From Taudactylus pleione (Eukaryota; Chordata; Amphibia; Anura; Myobatrachidae), in NCBI GenBank assembly GCA_031769625.1, contig JAUIMM010000169.1:11156001-11220000 (forward strand): 64,000 nucleotides of DNA, given 5' to 3'. Below are positions 27,606-41,500 of this stretch, in pieces (the first letter of the stretch is position 1; every line of letters begins with the position of its first letter). The position numbers and the translations under genes are program-made. The notes under the pieces were generated by a model. It saw only the letters and a program-made list of their open reading frames with translations. It was not told the origin of the DNA and searched no databases.

Positions 27606-29478
27606 ATTAATCTTGGCACATACAACAAGAACAAGCAGATAAGAGCAAAGAACACCCCAGACTTTCCAAGTTGTCCCATCTGATGTAAAATGTAGCACCC
27701 ATCGCGTTGCCACCGTCTTAGCACATGGATAATGCACTTATAGTAAAACCGATTGACTGTGCAAAAAGAAGCTAATTTAATTATACGTAAACATAATTTA
27801 TGCTGCAGGCCTGTATATTTTGTGTCTTTGTAACTGATCTCCAAAGTGTATGTGCAATGCTAGAGTTTTGCATTTTCCAATTCACCAGAATGGTGTGCTG
27901 TGCAGCACGATATCCTCATGGGAAGTGTTTCATGCTCTGATATCTATGCAAATGTGGGTTACTCATGAACAACAGGCAGCTTAAACATTATTACAATGGG
28001 GATCAACACCGAACCTAAATATAACAAACACAGCAAATATGCCTATATCCTTACCCTGAGCAACAATAACATTTGCTAAAAGCATATGAATCAGTATATT
28101 TTTAAAAGGTCATTAACTTTTCTCTATATAATGAATCCATAATGCGATTAGATAAAACAGTGTATGCAGAGTGACTCTGCTAGATCTCTTCCTGTAGTGG
28201 TCTTGGGAAGAATGCAAGAAGTCACGGGCATCAGTGAAGTCTCTTACCCCTGTTGCTTCTGTATTTACTTGTTTAACCTCCTGTTGTAACATGAACAGCA
28301 GGAGAGAGGATATGATCATATAGCAATGTCAATTCATGACATGGGAAAAATATAAGGTGAAGACAAGTACAGCAATATACAAATGGAAATTGTATAAAAA
28401 AAAATTCTAATCGTCTCAGCCCTTTGCTTATAACGTATATACTATGGATGTCGATTAAATGGTGAAAACTACAGTCTATCTTGACAAGAGTAGTGGATCA
28501 CGCACGTCTATAAAAAAAATTAACCTAGAATTTTTCTTATATACATTTATATGAAATACTTAAGGTCCAATATTCCCTGATATGTTAACATTTTCAGGAT
28601 AGACTTTAAAGTGAACCTGTAAATATCCCCTCCATCCAGAAATCACTATAGATAGCTGCCTTCATGACAGGTGGGCACCATTACAACTGCCCTGTACTGA
28701 TAAGGTGCCCATTCCTGCTGGTATTCCAGGAGCCGATTCAAATTTTTAAATCTCATCAGTTTTAAATACATATATTTATGGAGTTTTAAATCACTACCAA
28801 TTCTGAACAACATCTGATTTAAATTTAGCAGAGGTTGATTGTGACTGCCAGAAATAGCTTATGCTCAGTATGACAATTGATAAGATTGATAGTCTTACTA
28901 CCAGTGGCATAACTAGGGGGGGTCGAGTGGGGCACGTGCGCTGGGCACCGTGGCAGACCCAGCAGAGGGTGTCGCTGCCGGCCAGGGCATCGTACCCGCA
29001 CCGCCTGCCACCATTGCGCCCGGACCCACGACTGTGACGAGCAGGCAACTGTGCCTGCTGGTGTTGGCTGGGCTGACTTTAGGGGGAGCTGCAGTGGCTC
29101 CCAGGCAGTTTTCCTATTCGTATTCTGCATTCTGAGAGCTGGTGACAGTTAAAGTGATTTTTCCTTCCCTGACTGCTCCAGAGCCGCACTGAGGGTGTGT
29201 GTTAGTTTCACATGTGGTCACGGCGCAGGGGGTGGGTCAATCAGAAGATGCCACCGGGGGGGGGGGGGGGGGAGAGACCGGGGGGATGACTTTTAATAAT
29301 AATTGATGCCAGTGTTGCATTTATTTGGCTGGCTGCATTAGTGTGAAAGAGGTGTGCGTGTTTGTGTAGGCTTCGTCAGTGTGTATGTATGCGTCTGTGT
29401 GCATGTCTGTCCATCACACATTTGGAAATTTGACAAGCCCCCCAAAAAATGCAAACATTTGCTAAAAAAATCTCTCTC

Positions 29479-29518
<40 letters not shown>

Positions 29519-32500
29519 CAGCAAGCAAAGTCAGGGTCACTCTCCGGTCTTCATATATGAGAAGTAATAGCCAAGAGCCAGTCGCTGGGTCAACGTTTCG
29601 AGTTTAATACAAAACTCGTCATCAGGACATAGGTATGTATGGAATATCCCATGTGGAGCTTTTCAGACCCTCGTTCACATGTCCTGATGGTGTGCTGAGA
29701 GATGACACAGGGGGGGAAATTATGGTGTGCTGAGAGACGTTGTAGGGAGGGGGAGATGGTGTGCTGAGAGACGACGCAGGGGGAGAGATGACAGTGTGCT
29801 GAGAGACGACATGGGGGGAGATGATGGTGTGATGAGAGATGACACGGGGGGAGATGATGGTGTGATGAGAGATGACATGGGGGGTTATGATGGTGTGCTG
29901 AGAAACAATGCAAGGGGGAGATGATGGTGTGCTGAGAGATGACGCAGGGAGATGATGGTGATGGTGTGGTGAGAGACAATGCAGGGGGGAGATGATGGTG
30001 TGCTGAGAGATGACGCAGGGGGAGATTGTGTGAAAGATGCAGGGGGAAGGAAGTTGCACAGGGGGCACAAGTCTGGTTGAACTGCTGTTATGATGATGAC
30101 CTTGTTGATATTCCTACACAAACAGGCATCTTCCGGACGATGTAATCTGCATGAAGAGAGAATACAGACTGAAGACGCTGTCTTCCCTGGGAGGATACAT
30201 TTCTTCAGAGGTTCTACATGGTCAGAAACCACCATATAATATAGGCAAGGTGCATATGGAATGGAAAGGAATGCTCCCAGAGTGACGAGAAGTGGGTGGT
30301 GTGTCATGTTGGCATGCCCCATTTTCAGCGTCCACGCCCATTTTTTTGGCAAATATTGTTTGATCAGTTTTCATTTTACTCTTATGTTTTATCCACCTAC
30401 TGGCCACTTGTCCTCCGTATCTGCTCCCATTATTTAGTTGGGTCTTTTCGTATTGCTGGACTCACCTGTAATGTTCTGGTTTAGTTGTGGACCCGGGGTG
30501 GTGACAGGAGCAAACACAGAAGCAGATTTAAATAAAAAGGTAGAATTTTTAATGAGTGGCTTAGAAGACATAGGAATGGCAAAAGCAAAAAGTCCAGGTT
30601 TAGCACTAAAGTGCACTTGATTACTGTAGTGAGGATAATGGGAGAATGTCCAGATAGTGGCTGATAAGAACAGTCCAATATGCAGGTTAGTGAGCTGAAA
30701 TAAATACAGGCAGAAGTGATGAGTCCAGCTGGGAGTGAAATAAATACAGGCAGTGGTGATGAGTCCAGCTGGGAGTGAAATGGAGGCACTCAGGCAGGGG
30801 AAAAGGTAGTGGAGGATGCAGGGTAGTCCAGCAGGTTTTAGGAGTTGACAAGCAGGCTGGCAGGTAGCGTTTACACATGTAACAAGAGGTAAGCACAGAG
30901 AACTCCTTCTCAGCTAGGCTGAGATATACGTTGCACTGGCAATGAAGGAAAGCTCTGGACCTTCCTAAATACCCCGTGCCACACATGACTCACCAGGATT
31001 GGGCAGTTGAATCACATGGTCAGAAGGTAAGATGGCGGCGTCCATGCCAAACGGAACGGAAACACCGCCAGGCCTTATAAGCCCTGAATGACAATGTGCC
31101 CGCACAGGACCACGTGCAGCCAAAGCCCCTCACCAAACACCAGCGCCACTGCCAGACACCCCCCGCCATAGTGACCTCACAGGTAATACCCGCCGACCAC
31201 CATGCCGAGAAACCCTGGCCGTGACATCACCTCGATGCTCACCATTGTATTTTCTACACATGGTTTAGCATGTTACTTTATACCATTTATACCACTGATT
31301 CTGCAACTTCCCACAGCATGTTACTGCTATGGATAGGTCATGCTGCCCACTGTAAACTATGTAGTTAGTGCGCCTTAGATGGCTGCCTCACCTGGAACGT
31401 ACATGGATAGGACGAATAACCCTGCACTGATGACTCAAAATGGATGCCAAACCCGTTGTAATATCTCCATGCTCTCTGTATTCCATGAAAAGCTTTTCTG
31501 TATTTCATTGTTCCTGTACTGTATTATGTTTCTCTTTACCGTATTATGATTCATTCTATCTGTATTATGTTTCTGTACTGTATTATACCTCATTCTATCT
31601 GTGAAGCACCTTGAGTTCTTTTGGGGAAAGAGCGCTATATAAATAAAATTATTATTATTATTATTACCACCAATACTTCTATTGAAATAACTATATGGAT
31701 GAAATGAGAGGGTTAATAGACAGGTACATTAACACTATTCTTGCACATAAAGGAACACAGAGAGCGTGCATAATTGTTGGTGCGTGGGGGGCACAGGATT
31801 GTGTTCACTTGAAGCCGAACAGGAAATGTTCAGAGACCAAAGGCGTATGTGGTGAGGAGCTGTCAGTGACACATGCAACTCATTACAAGACAAAGCAAAG
31901 GTTATACATTCTAAGAAGATATATGAAAACCAATTTATGTTTACATTCAATTACAGCAATGTATATACTGTAAGAGAGACATTAGTGCCAAATTCTTATC
32001 CATACACCTCAGTATTGCCAACACCTCGAGAGATCCAGTGAATTGCCTTCTGTGAAATAGGATACCTCTTCTGCAATGACACCAGCAGGCACAACTGAAG
32101 GGAACATGCAAGTAACCTAGCTATAGTACTACAGATCAGTGATGACCTCTCAGATGTGTCATGTAATTATTTTGGAGGTTCGTAGAATTCCCATACATTC
32201 CATTGCTTGTTATTTTCAGCACTGTCCAGCCTGAGACATGTTATTTGTGCATAGTCCTTCTAATAAACAGTACTGGTATAAATTTAGATGACAGCCATGT
32301 CACAAATGGTATAAATATATTGTTCTTTATGAATTCAAATATGAATACCATACGCAGTCAGTGCATAAAAATACATGGTATATCATCAATCTGTCATCAT
32401 TGCATGCGTAGCCAAGTGTGCATGAACAGCTGAAACAATACAACTGACAGCATAAGAACACTGTGACAACTATCTTTGTTTAGAACAGGCTAAGCTTGAT

Positions 32501-35500
32501 ACTATTATGTTCGCTGCCAAGCCAGACTCTAGGATTGCATCTGTATGGCCTGTGTGTTCTCAGTAACAAATTACAGTAACTAAAGGGACTTGAACAGTTT
32601 AACATTGTAAGGTTACAGGGTTCTCTCCCAGTTCAATACACAGTATTTGCTGATTGTTATGTCATTGAGCTCCTTAAATGTAAGAGACATTGGACCCCAA
32701 AGGGATTTATATTTCAGTTCACGAGTTATACTTATACTCATACCATTTTAAGGTGCATCTAACAGAGGTCAGAGCACCGTACTGTTTTCAAACTTAAACT
32801 CCTGCGTCTTTATATACACCATGTTTAGCCAATCAGAGAGTGCCCAGTATAAGTGCCACGGTCCGGACTATTAAAACCACTTTCTTACCTTTCCGGTGCC
32901 TGTCCAGGGTAGCACAGAGGTCCGCTCATGCTGCACATCGCTCCCGGCTGGTGCTGAGGTTTGTCTGTGCTGCTCCTGCCCCATCCGTTCAGTGTCCTGT
33001 CACTGAGCATGGAGATGGCTCTCCGCTACCCCTTGCTCACAGCGTGTCTTCCCAGCATGATGGCACACAAGCTGCACGCCAGAGTTCCCTCCTAAACCAC
33101 AGTATGGGCACAGCCATGTAGGTCTCTTCCTCCACTCAGTGCTCTGCTCCCAGACCAGCTGATCGCAGCATCCAATCCCTGGGGATCCTTCCCTATAAAA
33201 TTCCAATTCCTGACTGGCCTGTTGCCAGTACAACGTCGCTTCTTGCTGAAGTTACAGCTCAGTGCTGAGATTCCAGGTACTCTGTATCTGAGCGGTCCCA
33301 GTCAGTTATATCCAGTTCCTATATCTGGTAAACAAGTCTCCAATACCAGCTTGCACACCAGTCTGGTTTTTGCCACTGAGAGTTGTTCATACAGCCACCA
33401 TCAGTTCCAGCCAATACCTCCCACCATCGTCTCATCCGATGCTTCCAACATCGGACTTTTATCAATTAAGTTCCACAATTCATCAACATCGGTTCCAACC
33501 AATGAAGTGCATCAATTCATCAACATTGGAGGCATATCAATCAATGGTCTTTAATTTTTCAACATCGGTCTTAAACCGATAAACTTCATCAATTCTTCAA
33601 CATCGGATTCAAATCCATCAAGATCTTCAAATCATCAACATCGGTCTCAAACCGATCCAGCTCTCAATCCAGCATTATCACCTCCAGTTCTCATTCCAAC
33701 CTGCTGTTTAATAAAGACATTCTATTCCTGTCCTCGCCTTTGGGCCCATCATCCACTGTTATATCTCCATCTCCTCACATCATTACATGAGGAAGTCCTG
33801 GCTAAAGCCACCCAAGTTCCTTAACGCATCTCTGATCTCCCCTTCAGCCTCCCACGCCTGTTCCTACCCAAACCAGGCGTATAAGGTGACTGTGCTAATC
33901 CTTTAGGAGGTAAGGACCACCATTGAGTTAATATGTGACTATGGAGCCTGCATGGCTGTATGCTTGATTTTATGCACCTGCTCGCAATGGGTGTAGCTGA
34001 GACAGCCAAATACACAAATATTGCTTTTAACCCTAGTTATTGCCGTGGCAACCCAGGGCTAGGTTTGATGTGAAAAGGTCAAACCGGGATGTGTTACCTT
34101 GCAAATATGACCCTGGTAGCTACCAGGAGCGAACGCGGCAACAACCCGGGTGAACTGTTGTGTGAACGGCGCGATTTGGGTTATTCGACCCGGGTCACAC
34201 TAAAGGGACCAAAGAGGTGGGTCAGCGACGCTTGGAGATGATGTGTGCATGACATGGGTGCAGTCTGAAAAGGGATGACCTGGCAATAACCCAGGTCCAG
34301 CCTGCAGTATGAACACTGTTTCAACAGCTGACCCAGGTTGGACCCCGGATTTTGGAGTGAAAGGGATATAATTAGAAGGGGTGTCCACACACTACTGCCA
34401 CATAGTGTACAGAAGAAAGCTACTATTATTTTCTTTCTTTTTATAATAGTTTTTTTATTGGCCGAAATTATTTGCACAGTACATCTTAAATATACACTCA
34501 CAAAATGGGTAGATATAAATAAAAAATATATATATTTTTGATTGTGACACCTCTTTATTTCTATGGCATATTTGGCAATATCCCCAATAATGAAATGGGG
34601 GTTGAGAATGAATTACAAAGGATCTGCCAGAAAAAGGTCATTTACCACATATAGGAGTCATCAGAACAGGGTCTGACACGTACACAAGTCACCAGAATGG
34701 AATGTACTCCAATTACCTGAATGGAGTTTGCATTGTACAAAAGACAAGCCTTATGGACTAGCCAGAATAGGTTGGTCCAAAGCAGTAAACCAGCTACTTC
34801 TTGAGCCATAGTCCATTCCAACACACAATGTAACAATTACTTGCAGGTCTCCACAGGGAAAGCAGCCTACACGTGACAATAACATAGAAATTGCAGAAGA
34901 TTCCTTAGCACAACTGCTTAGATTATCTTCTTAAAGATTCTACATAATAGCATAATGAAAATAACTTTTTTACACTGTAGGGAAGTAGAGAAATTAACTA
35001 AAAATTAGCTTAAATTTTATCAGCCACAACAGAGGGATACATCAAGCTGAGAGCAGTATACAAAATGGAGGAATTGGGGGGTTGTAGTCAGCTTCCTGGC
35101 TTGTGGGATGCCGACATGCGAAATACCGGCAGCGTTGGGATACCGGCACAAGAATCCCGACTGCCGGCATCCCGAAGGCAAGTATCTGGCATTAGGGGGA
35201 CGGTTAGGGTGCGAGCATAGGGTTAGGCATTAGGGGGGAGGGTTAGGCACTATGAGGGAGGGTTAGGTTTAGGGTGCGGGGATAGGGTTAGGCATCAGGG
35301 GGAGGGTTAGGTTTAGGGTGCAGAGAGGGGGAGGTTAGGGTTAGGCCCCGGGGAGGGAAGGTTAGGGGTAAGGGTTAGTCTTATCTAATTTCCTTATGGG
35401 TGTCGAGATGCCGCTGTCTGTATTCTGACCGGGAGCATACGCACCACCGGATCTCATACCCAAGCCGAATTGGGGGGGTGGGGTGCATTATGACACTATT

Positions 35501-38500
35501 TAAATAGACAAACTGCTCTAAATACCTTGAAAATCATAACTGTATTAAATATATTAGGGATGTACTAAAAACACTGGTTTAGGATTCAGTCAAACTGTAA
35601 ATCTTCAGAAATTGACTACATCCCTAACAGAAACAAAATACAATTACAAATGGGACAAAAGCACATTATATGCAACAATGGCTGCAATTCTCCACAGCAT
35701 GATCGTCATTATCTGATCTATCAGAGCAGAGAGGAGACCTCTGACCACCATACATGTGTCATGTGCACAGCTCAGAATAGGACTCTGCAATGCTAGGAGC
35801 AATTCCAGCATGGAATCTCCAGAAGTAACCCTTTATAATGTGTCCTCAAGTCCTTCAGCCAAATGGATGATGGCAGTTACTGATCTGCATGCCGCTCTGG
35901 CCACCATGCAAGTTCTCGTCAGGAGGGTTTTCTGCCCTCTACCCATGAAGTGCTTTTAGGTTATCTCAGCGTTTTCAGTAAAGGAGCTTTTTACGATATT
36001 TTAGTAATAGGCACATCAACCGTGGAAGGAATATCCTGGCCTAAAACCTTGCCTCTTCCTTCAACAAGTGTCATCTCTTTAATGACCTACAGTTAAGAAA
36101 AAAAACCTCTTAAGCAATGTCCATTATTCAATTAATTAGCATCTGAAAACACTTCATGCGTAAAATTAGCTACCATCTTGGATGCTCTACAGCAGCGTTT
36201 TCAACCACTGTGCCGTGCACACTAGTGTGCCGTGAGTGGATGTCAAGTGTGCCACGAGGTGAGTGCAGTTAGAGCTGACTTTACTTGTACTGCTGGCCTG
36301 GGAAATGCTGGGCTCTTCAGGGAGGCTCAGGCGTACCCGCGCCATGACCTATGGAGACGCGGCGTGCGTGACTGCCTGCACACGGTGTGACTGAGCAACC
36401 CCAGCCGATGAGGGACAGGACAGGGACTACAGTGAGCCTTCTCAGATGGTTATTTTATTTTTTCTGCGGGGGCCAATGTGTGTGTTTATAGTCTTTCTGT
36501 GGGGACCATTTTATTTAAAAAAAAATTCTGTGGGGCCATTGTGTTTTATTTTTTTCTGTGTGGGCGGCCAAGTTGTGAGTGTTTTTTTCCCATGGGGGCC
36601 AATGTGATTGTTTTTTTCTTGTGAGGGACTGATGTTGTGCCATAGAAATGTTTAAATCTTGTTCGGTGTGCCGTGAGTTGAAAAAGGTTGAAATCACTGC
36701 TCTACAGACACATATATCTGCATGTCAGATTGCTGCCTCATAGGACTAGGGGCATCGGTTACATAATGACAATAGCACTATCGGAATGGGACTGAAATAC
36801 CGATGGCTCAACAGGAGATCCCGACACCCGGTGGTAAGTATCCTAACCCTCCCCTCTCTCCCCCCCTAACCCTCCCTTAGGGGTGCCTAACCCTAACCTC
36901 CCCCCTAGTGCCTAACCCTAACCTCCCCCCAGGGGTGCTTAAACCTATCCCCCTCCCCGCACCCTAAACCTACCGGGGGGGGGGGTGGAGTGCCTAACCC
37001 TTACCTCCCCCCGTGGTGCCTGACCCCAACCCCCCCTTTCCCTAGCCTAACCTTCCCCTGGGGGGTGCCTAACCCTAACCCCGTTGGTGCCTGACCCTAA
37101 TCCCTCCTTTCCCTAGCCTAACTTTCCCCTGGGGGGTGCCTAACCCTAGCCCCACCCCCGGTGTCGGGATTTAGACCGGCGGCATTTCGTCCGCCGGTCT
37201 ATTAACTACATCCCGCATTATCAGTGTGAAGTTTGTATGTTCTCCCATGTTTGCAGACTTTTCCTCTCCCAGTGATAAAACATAGTTGTACTGTAGATCT
37301 ATTTACTTCTGACAAAGTGTGTTTACATTGTAGGGAATTCTGGTTTTAAGCTCCAGGTAGGTCAAGAATTTAAATATGCTGTGAAAAGTGCTGGGTAAGA
37401 TGGTGACACTATACAAAAATAATAACAATGCACCCAATGAGGGGATTCCCAAGACGTAAAGTGGCTTGTTGCGGGTCATCCACTTCTACCTCAAACTATC
37501 AGGCATATAAAGTTCTACCTGTATAGGACACCTGTGGTTTTTAGGCTATAAAAGAAACAAAGTGCATGTGCCAACTACCTTACTTATCTGGTAAAATAGT
37601 TATGAGGTAGGAATTATTCTTATAGACACACGGTAATAACTGCCTGTTCCTGGGGCAATTGCTGTGATTAACCCTTGTGTACCCACTGTCATGTCGGAAA
37701 ATTGGGTTACCAAATACTTGTGGCTTGTATTATATATGTTTCCTCTTGAGGATCCACTGAAAATTGTACTGCACCTATGAATTCTGAGTATCAACAACAG
37801 CCAGCAATGTTCACAATGTTACACAGCAGCTGTTGTGCATGGTTTATAGGACAAGCTAAGAGAAAGTAGGTTACTGCCAGGAGCATGTAAAATAACAAGG
37901 TAACACTGGGTCTCGTTCACACGGAACAGATGTCTTTACTGCATATGGGAGAGATGTACTAAGCCTTGGAGAGAGAAAAAGTGAAGAGAGCTGAAGTACC
38001 AACCAATCAGCTACTAACTGTCATTGTTCAAACACAGCCTGTAAGATGACAAGAGCTGATTGGTTGGTACTTTACCTCTCTCCAAGGCTTAGTACATCTC
38101 CCAATACTGTATATGAGAAATAGGCAGTAAAATATGTATTACTGCTTTGATTGCACATTCATACAAAAAGGTTTTTCTTTATTTGTAAATCCTTATGATC
38201 AACATGACACAGGACCAGTGTGCAGACAGTTTACTTTTCATGTGGATAAATGTGACAAATACATTGCTCTGTACAGTAAATTCATGTACTTCTAACCTTC
38301 TAGTCATCTTAGAGGAAAAACAGGCGCTTTTGCCAACAGCAACACGTAAGAAAGGTCTTTGTTTTTCCACAATGCTCTGATTGCGGTTGTTCCCTCATTC
38401 CCTTTTCCCAAAAGAAAACATATTGAGGAAATTGCCTGCATGACATTCTTAGGATTCATACACACTAGTTTTATCTGTGGGTCAGTTAGCGATGTCCACT

Positions 38501-41500
38501 GTATGCTTAACATAACTAATATGCAAGGTATCACAGGAGGTCACTGAAATACAACTGGGGAAATATAAGAATAGCAGTACAAAGGCAAATTGTAGTTTTG
38601 CCCAGTATTACCAAAACAATGTTTGCTTCATTTTCTAAACTGCATTAGAGGCAAGTTAATGTACAGACTGAAGAACCCTTAAGTAGCTTTTTGCTCCCTA
38701 AAGCAAATATCAGGCTATGGGGCCCATGTATTAATGATCGTATTTTGCAATGCGATCAGGGCATGCAGTACCGCCCATGATTGCATTGCAAAATGCGATC
38801 ACAACGACCGAATGTATGATCCGTTCCTGCGATGTGGCCGGAGGCTGCTGCGCATGCGCAGTCCCACGGACTGCATATGAGCGGCGCCCATTGCCGGCGG
38901 AGGGATCTGAACATGGGGTAAGTCCCCATAGGCTATAGCTGCGAACGCTATCTTCAGATGGCGTTAGCTGCTGGGGCCAATATCGGGAATGCTTCGTATT
39001 CCCGATATTGATATATTTGGCAGCATCGCATCCCCCATAGAATCCTATGGGGGAGGCGGCTGCCAGTGGCAATGGAGGGATCGCAGCAGGTATTGGTGCC
39101 CTTCTGCTTCACGGGAGGTTCCTGTCCTCCCTGAGCTCGCCTGAGGGACCCTCCTTCATACATCCGGGGATACTTAGTATTTGAGGTAAACCCCCGAAAA
39201 CAGGTGTTTTCGGGGAATTTACCTCAAATTCCCTTTGATAAATGGGCCCCTATATTATATAATGATTGAAAACTGGAAAAGGTTTCCATTCACTAAACAG
39301 TTTGTCAGTAGTAGACTAATAAAGCAGAAGTTGTAAATACGATACACAAAAAAGCTGTAGTGTGAGCTAAGCAAACCTCAAATAATAGAACAGGTACTAC
39401 TTCTGTTAACTTTCCATTACAATTACAGCGCCTTGCAAAAGTATTCACCCCTTGACTTTTTACCTTTTAAGTTACATTACAACCTGTAATTTTTATTTTT
39501 ATTTTTTTTAATCTGAATGTTATGTGATGGATCTGCACAAAATAGTCTAATTTGGTGAAGTGAAATGATAAAAATATATATAAAAAAAAGAATATTTATA
39601 AATAAAATTCTGAAAATTGGCATCTGCATATGTAATCACCCCCAAAGTTCTCGTGCAACCAATTACCTACAGAAATCACATAATTAGTGAAATGAAGCTC
39701 AGCTGTGTGAAATCTATGTGTCACATGATCTGTCAGTATAAACACACCTTTACTGAAAGGCCCCAGAGGCTGCAACACAACTAAGCAAGAGGCATCACAC
39801 CATGAAGACCAAGGAGCTCTCCAAACAAGTCAGGGACAAAGTTGTTGAGAAGTACAATTCTGGGTTGGGTTATAAAAAAAATATCCAAATCTTTCATGAT
39901 CCCCCGGAGCACCATCAAATCCATCATCATCAAATGGAAAGAACATGGTACCACAACAAACCTGCCAAGAGAGGGCCGCCCACTAAAACTCACAGACCAG
40001 GCAAGGAGGGCATTAATCAGAGAGGCAGCACAGAGACCAAAGGTAACCCTGAAGGAGCTGCAGAGTTCCACAGCACAGACTAGTGTATCTAGGCATGTGA
40101 CCACAATAAGCCGTACACTCCATAGAGCAGGGCTTTATGGAACAGTGGCCAGAAAAAAAACATTACTTAGTGATAAAAATAAGAAGACACGATTTGAGTT
40201 TGCCAAAAGGCATGTGGGCGACTCCCCAAATGTATGGAAGAAGGTGCTCTGGTCAGATGAGACTAAAATTGAACTTTTCAGCCACCAAGGAAAACGCTAT
40301 GTCTGGCGCAAACCCAACACATCCCATCACCCCAAGAACACCATCCCCACAGTGAAACATGGTGGTGGCAGCATCATACTGTGGGGATGTTTTTCAGCAG
40401 CAGGGACTGGGAAACGGATTCGAGTCGAGGGAAAGATGGATGGTGCTAAATACAGGGATATTCTTGAGCAAAACTTGTTTCAATCTGCCTGTGATTTGAG
40501 ACTGAGGTTCACCTTCCAGCAGGACAATGACCGAAGGCATACTGCTAAAGCAACACTCGAGTGGTTTAAGGGGAAACATTTAAATGTGTTGGAATGGCCT
40601 AGTCAAAGCCCAGAACTCAATCCAATTGAGAATCTGTGGTCAGACTTGAAGATTGCTGTTCACAAGCGGAACCATCCAACATGAAGGAGCTGGAGTAGAC
40701 TTGCCTTGAGGAATGGGCAAAAATCCCAGTGGCAAGATGTGGCAAGCTCATAGAGACTTATCCAAAGCGACTTGCAGCTGTAATTGCCGCAAAAGGTGGC
40801 TCGACAAAGTACTGACTTTAGGGGGGTGAACAGTTATGCACGCTGAAGTTTTCTGTTATGTTGTCCTAAATGTTGTTTGATTCACGATATAAAAAAAACA
40901 CAACTTCACAGTTGTAGACATGTTCTGTGAATGAAATGATGCACACCTTCAAGCAATCCATTTTAATTCCAGGTTGTGAGGGAACAAAACATGAAAAATG
41001 CAGAGGGGGGGGGGGGGGGTGAATACTTTAGCATGGCACTGTATATTTGTTCCCACATCTTCAACTCAAAGTCAATTACTTTTTAAACCATTGCAGAGCA
41101 CCACACTGATTCCTTATTAGATTAAAGTCACACTACCACATTAAGACTTTGACAAGGCTGTAAAATTAGTGCAATTGTTATCACATCTGACAATTATTAT
41201 TAACATTTTCTTATAAAATGCCAGCATATTCCGTTGCACTTTACAATTGGGAACAAACAGTGATAAAATAAGTCTAGGTAACTTCAGACAGACATAGAGG
41301 CAAGGGGCCCTGCTTGCAATCTATAGATAGATAGGCATTGATACTCAAGGATAGGTGCTACTTATTGCATAATTGCCCAGCCTGACTGCAGAGGTTCTTG
41401 GTGGCCTGTATGACCCAGTCAGACAGAGTATGTGAAAGTGAAGAAAGAGAAAGTATGTATAGAGATGATGTAATTGGTAGGATAGCTTATGAAGGTTAGG

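Noticed and set aside
27452..27844. 130-codon frame with YLSI repeats
   Set aside because: It is the translation of the TAGA microsatellite and its flanks.
29590..30352. Histidine/serine/proline-rich overlapping frames
   Set aside because: They are by-products of the 35-bp minisatellite at 29690-30035.
33222..33554. 110-codon frame as a gene
   Set aside because: It lies inside the LTR-like element and reads through its TCAACATCGG phrases; there is no domain.
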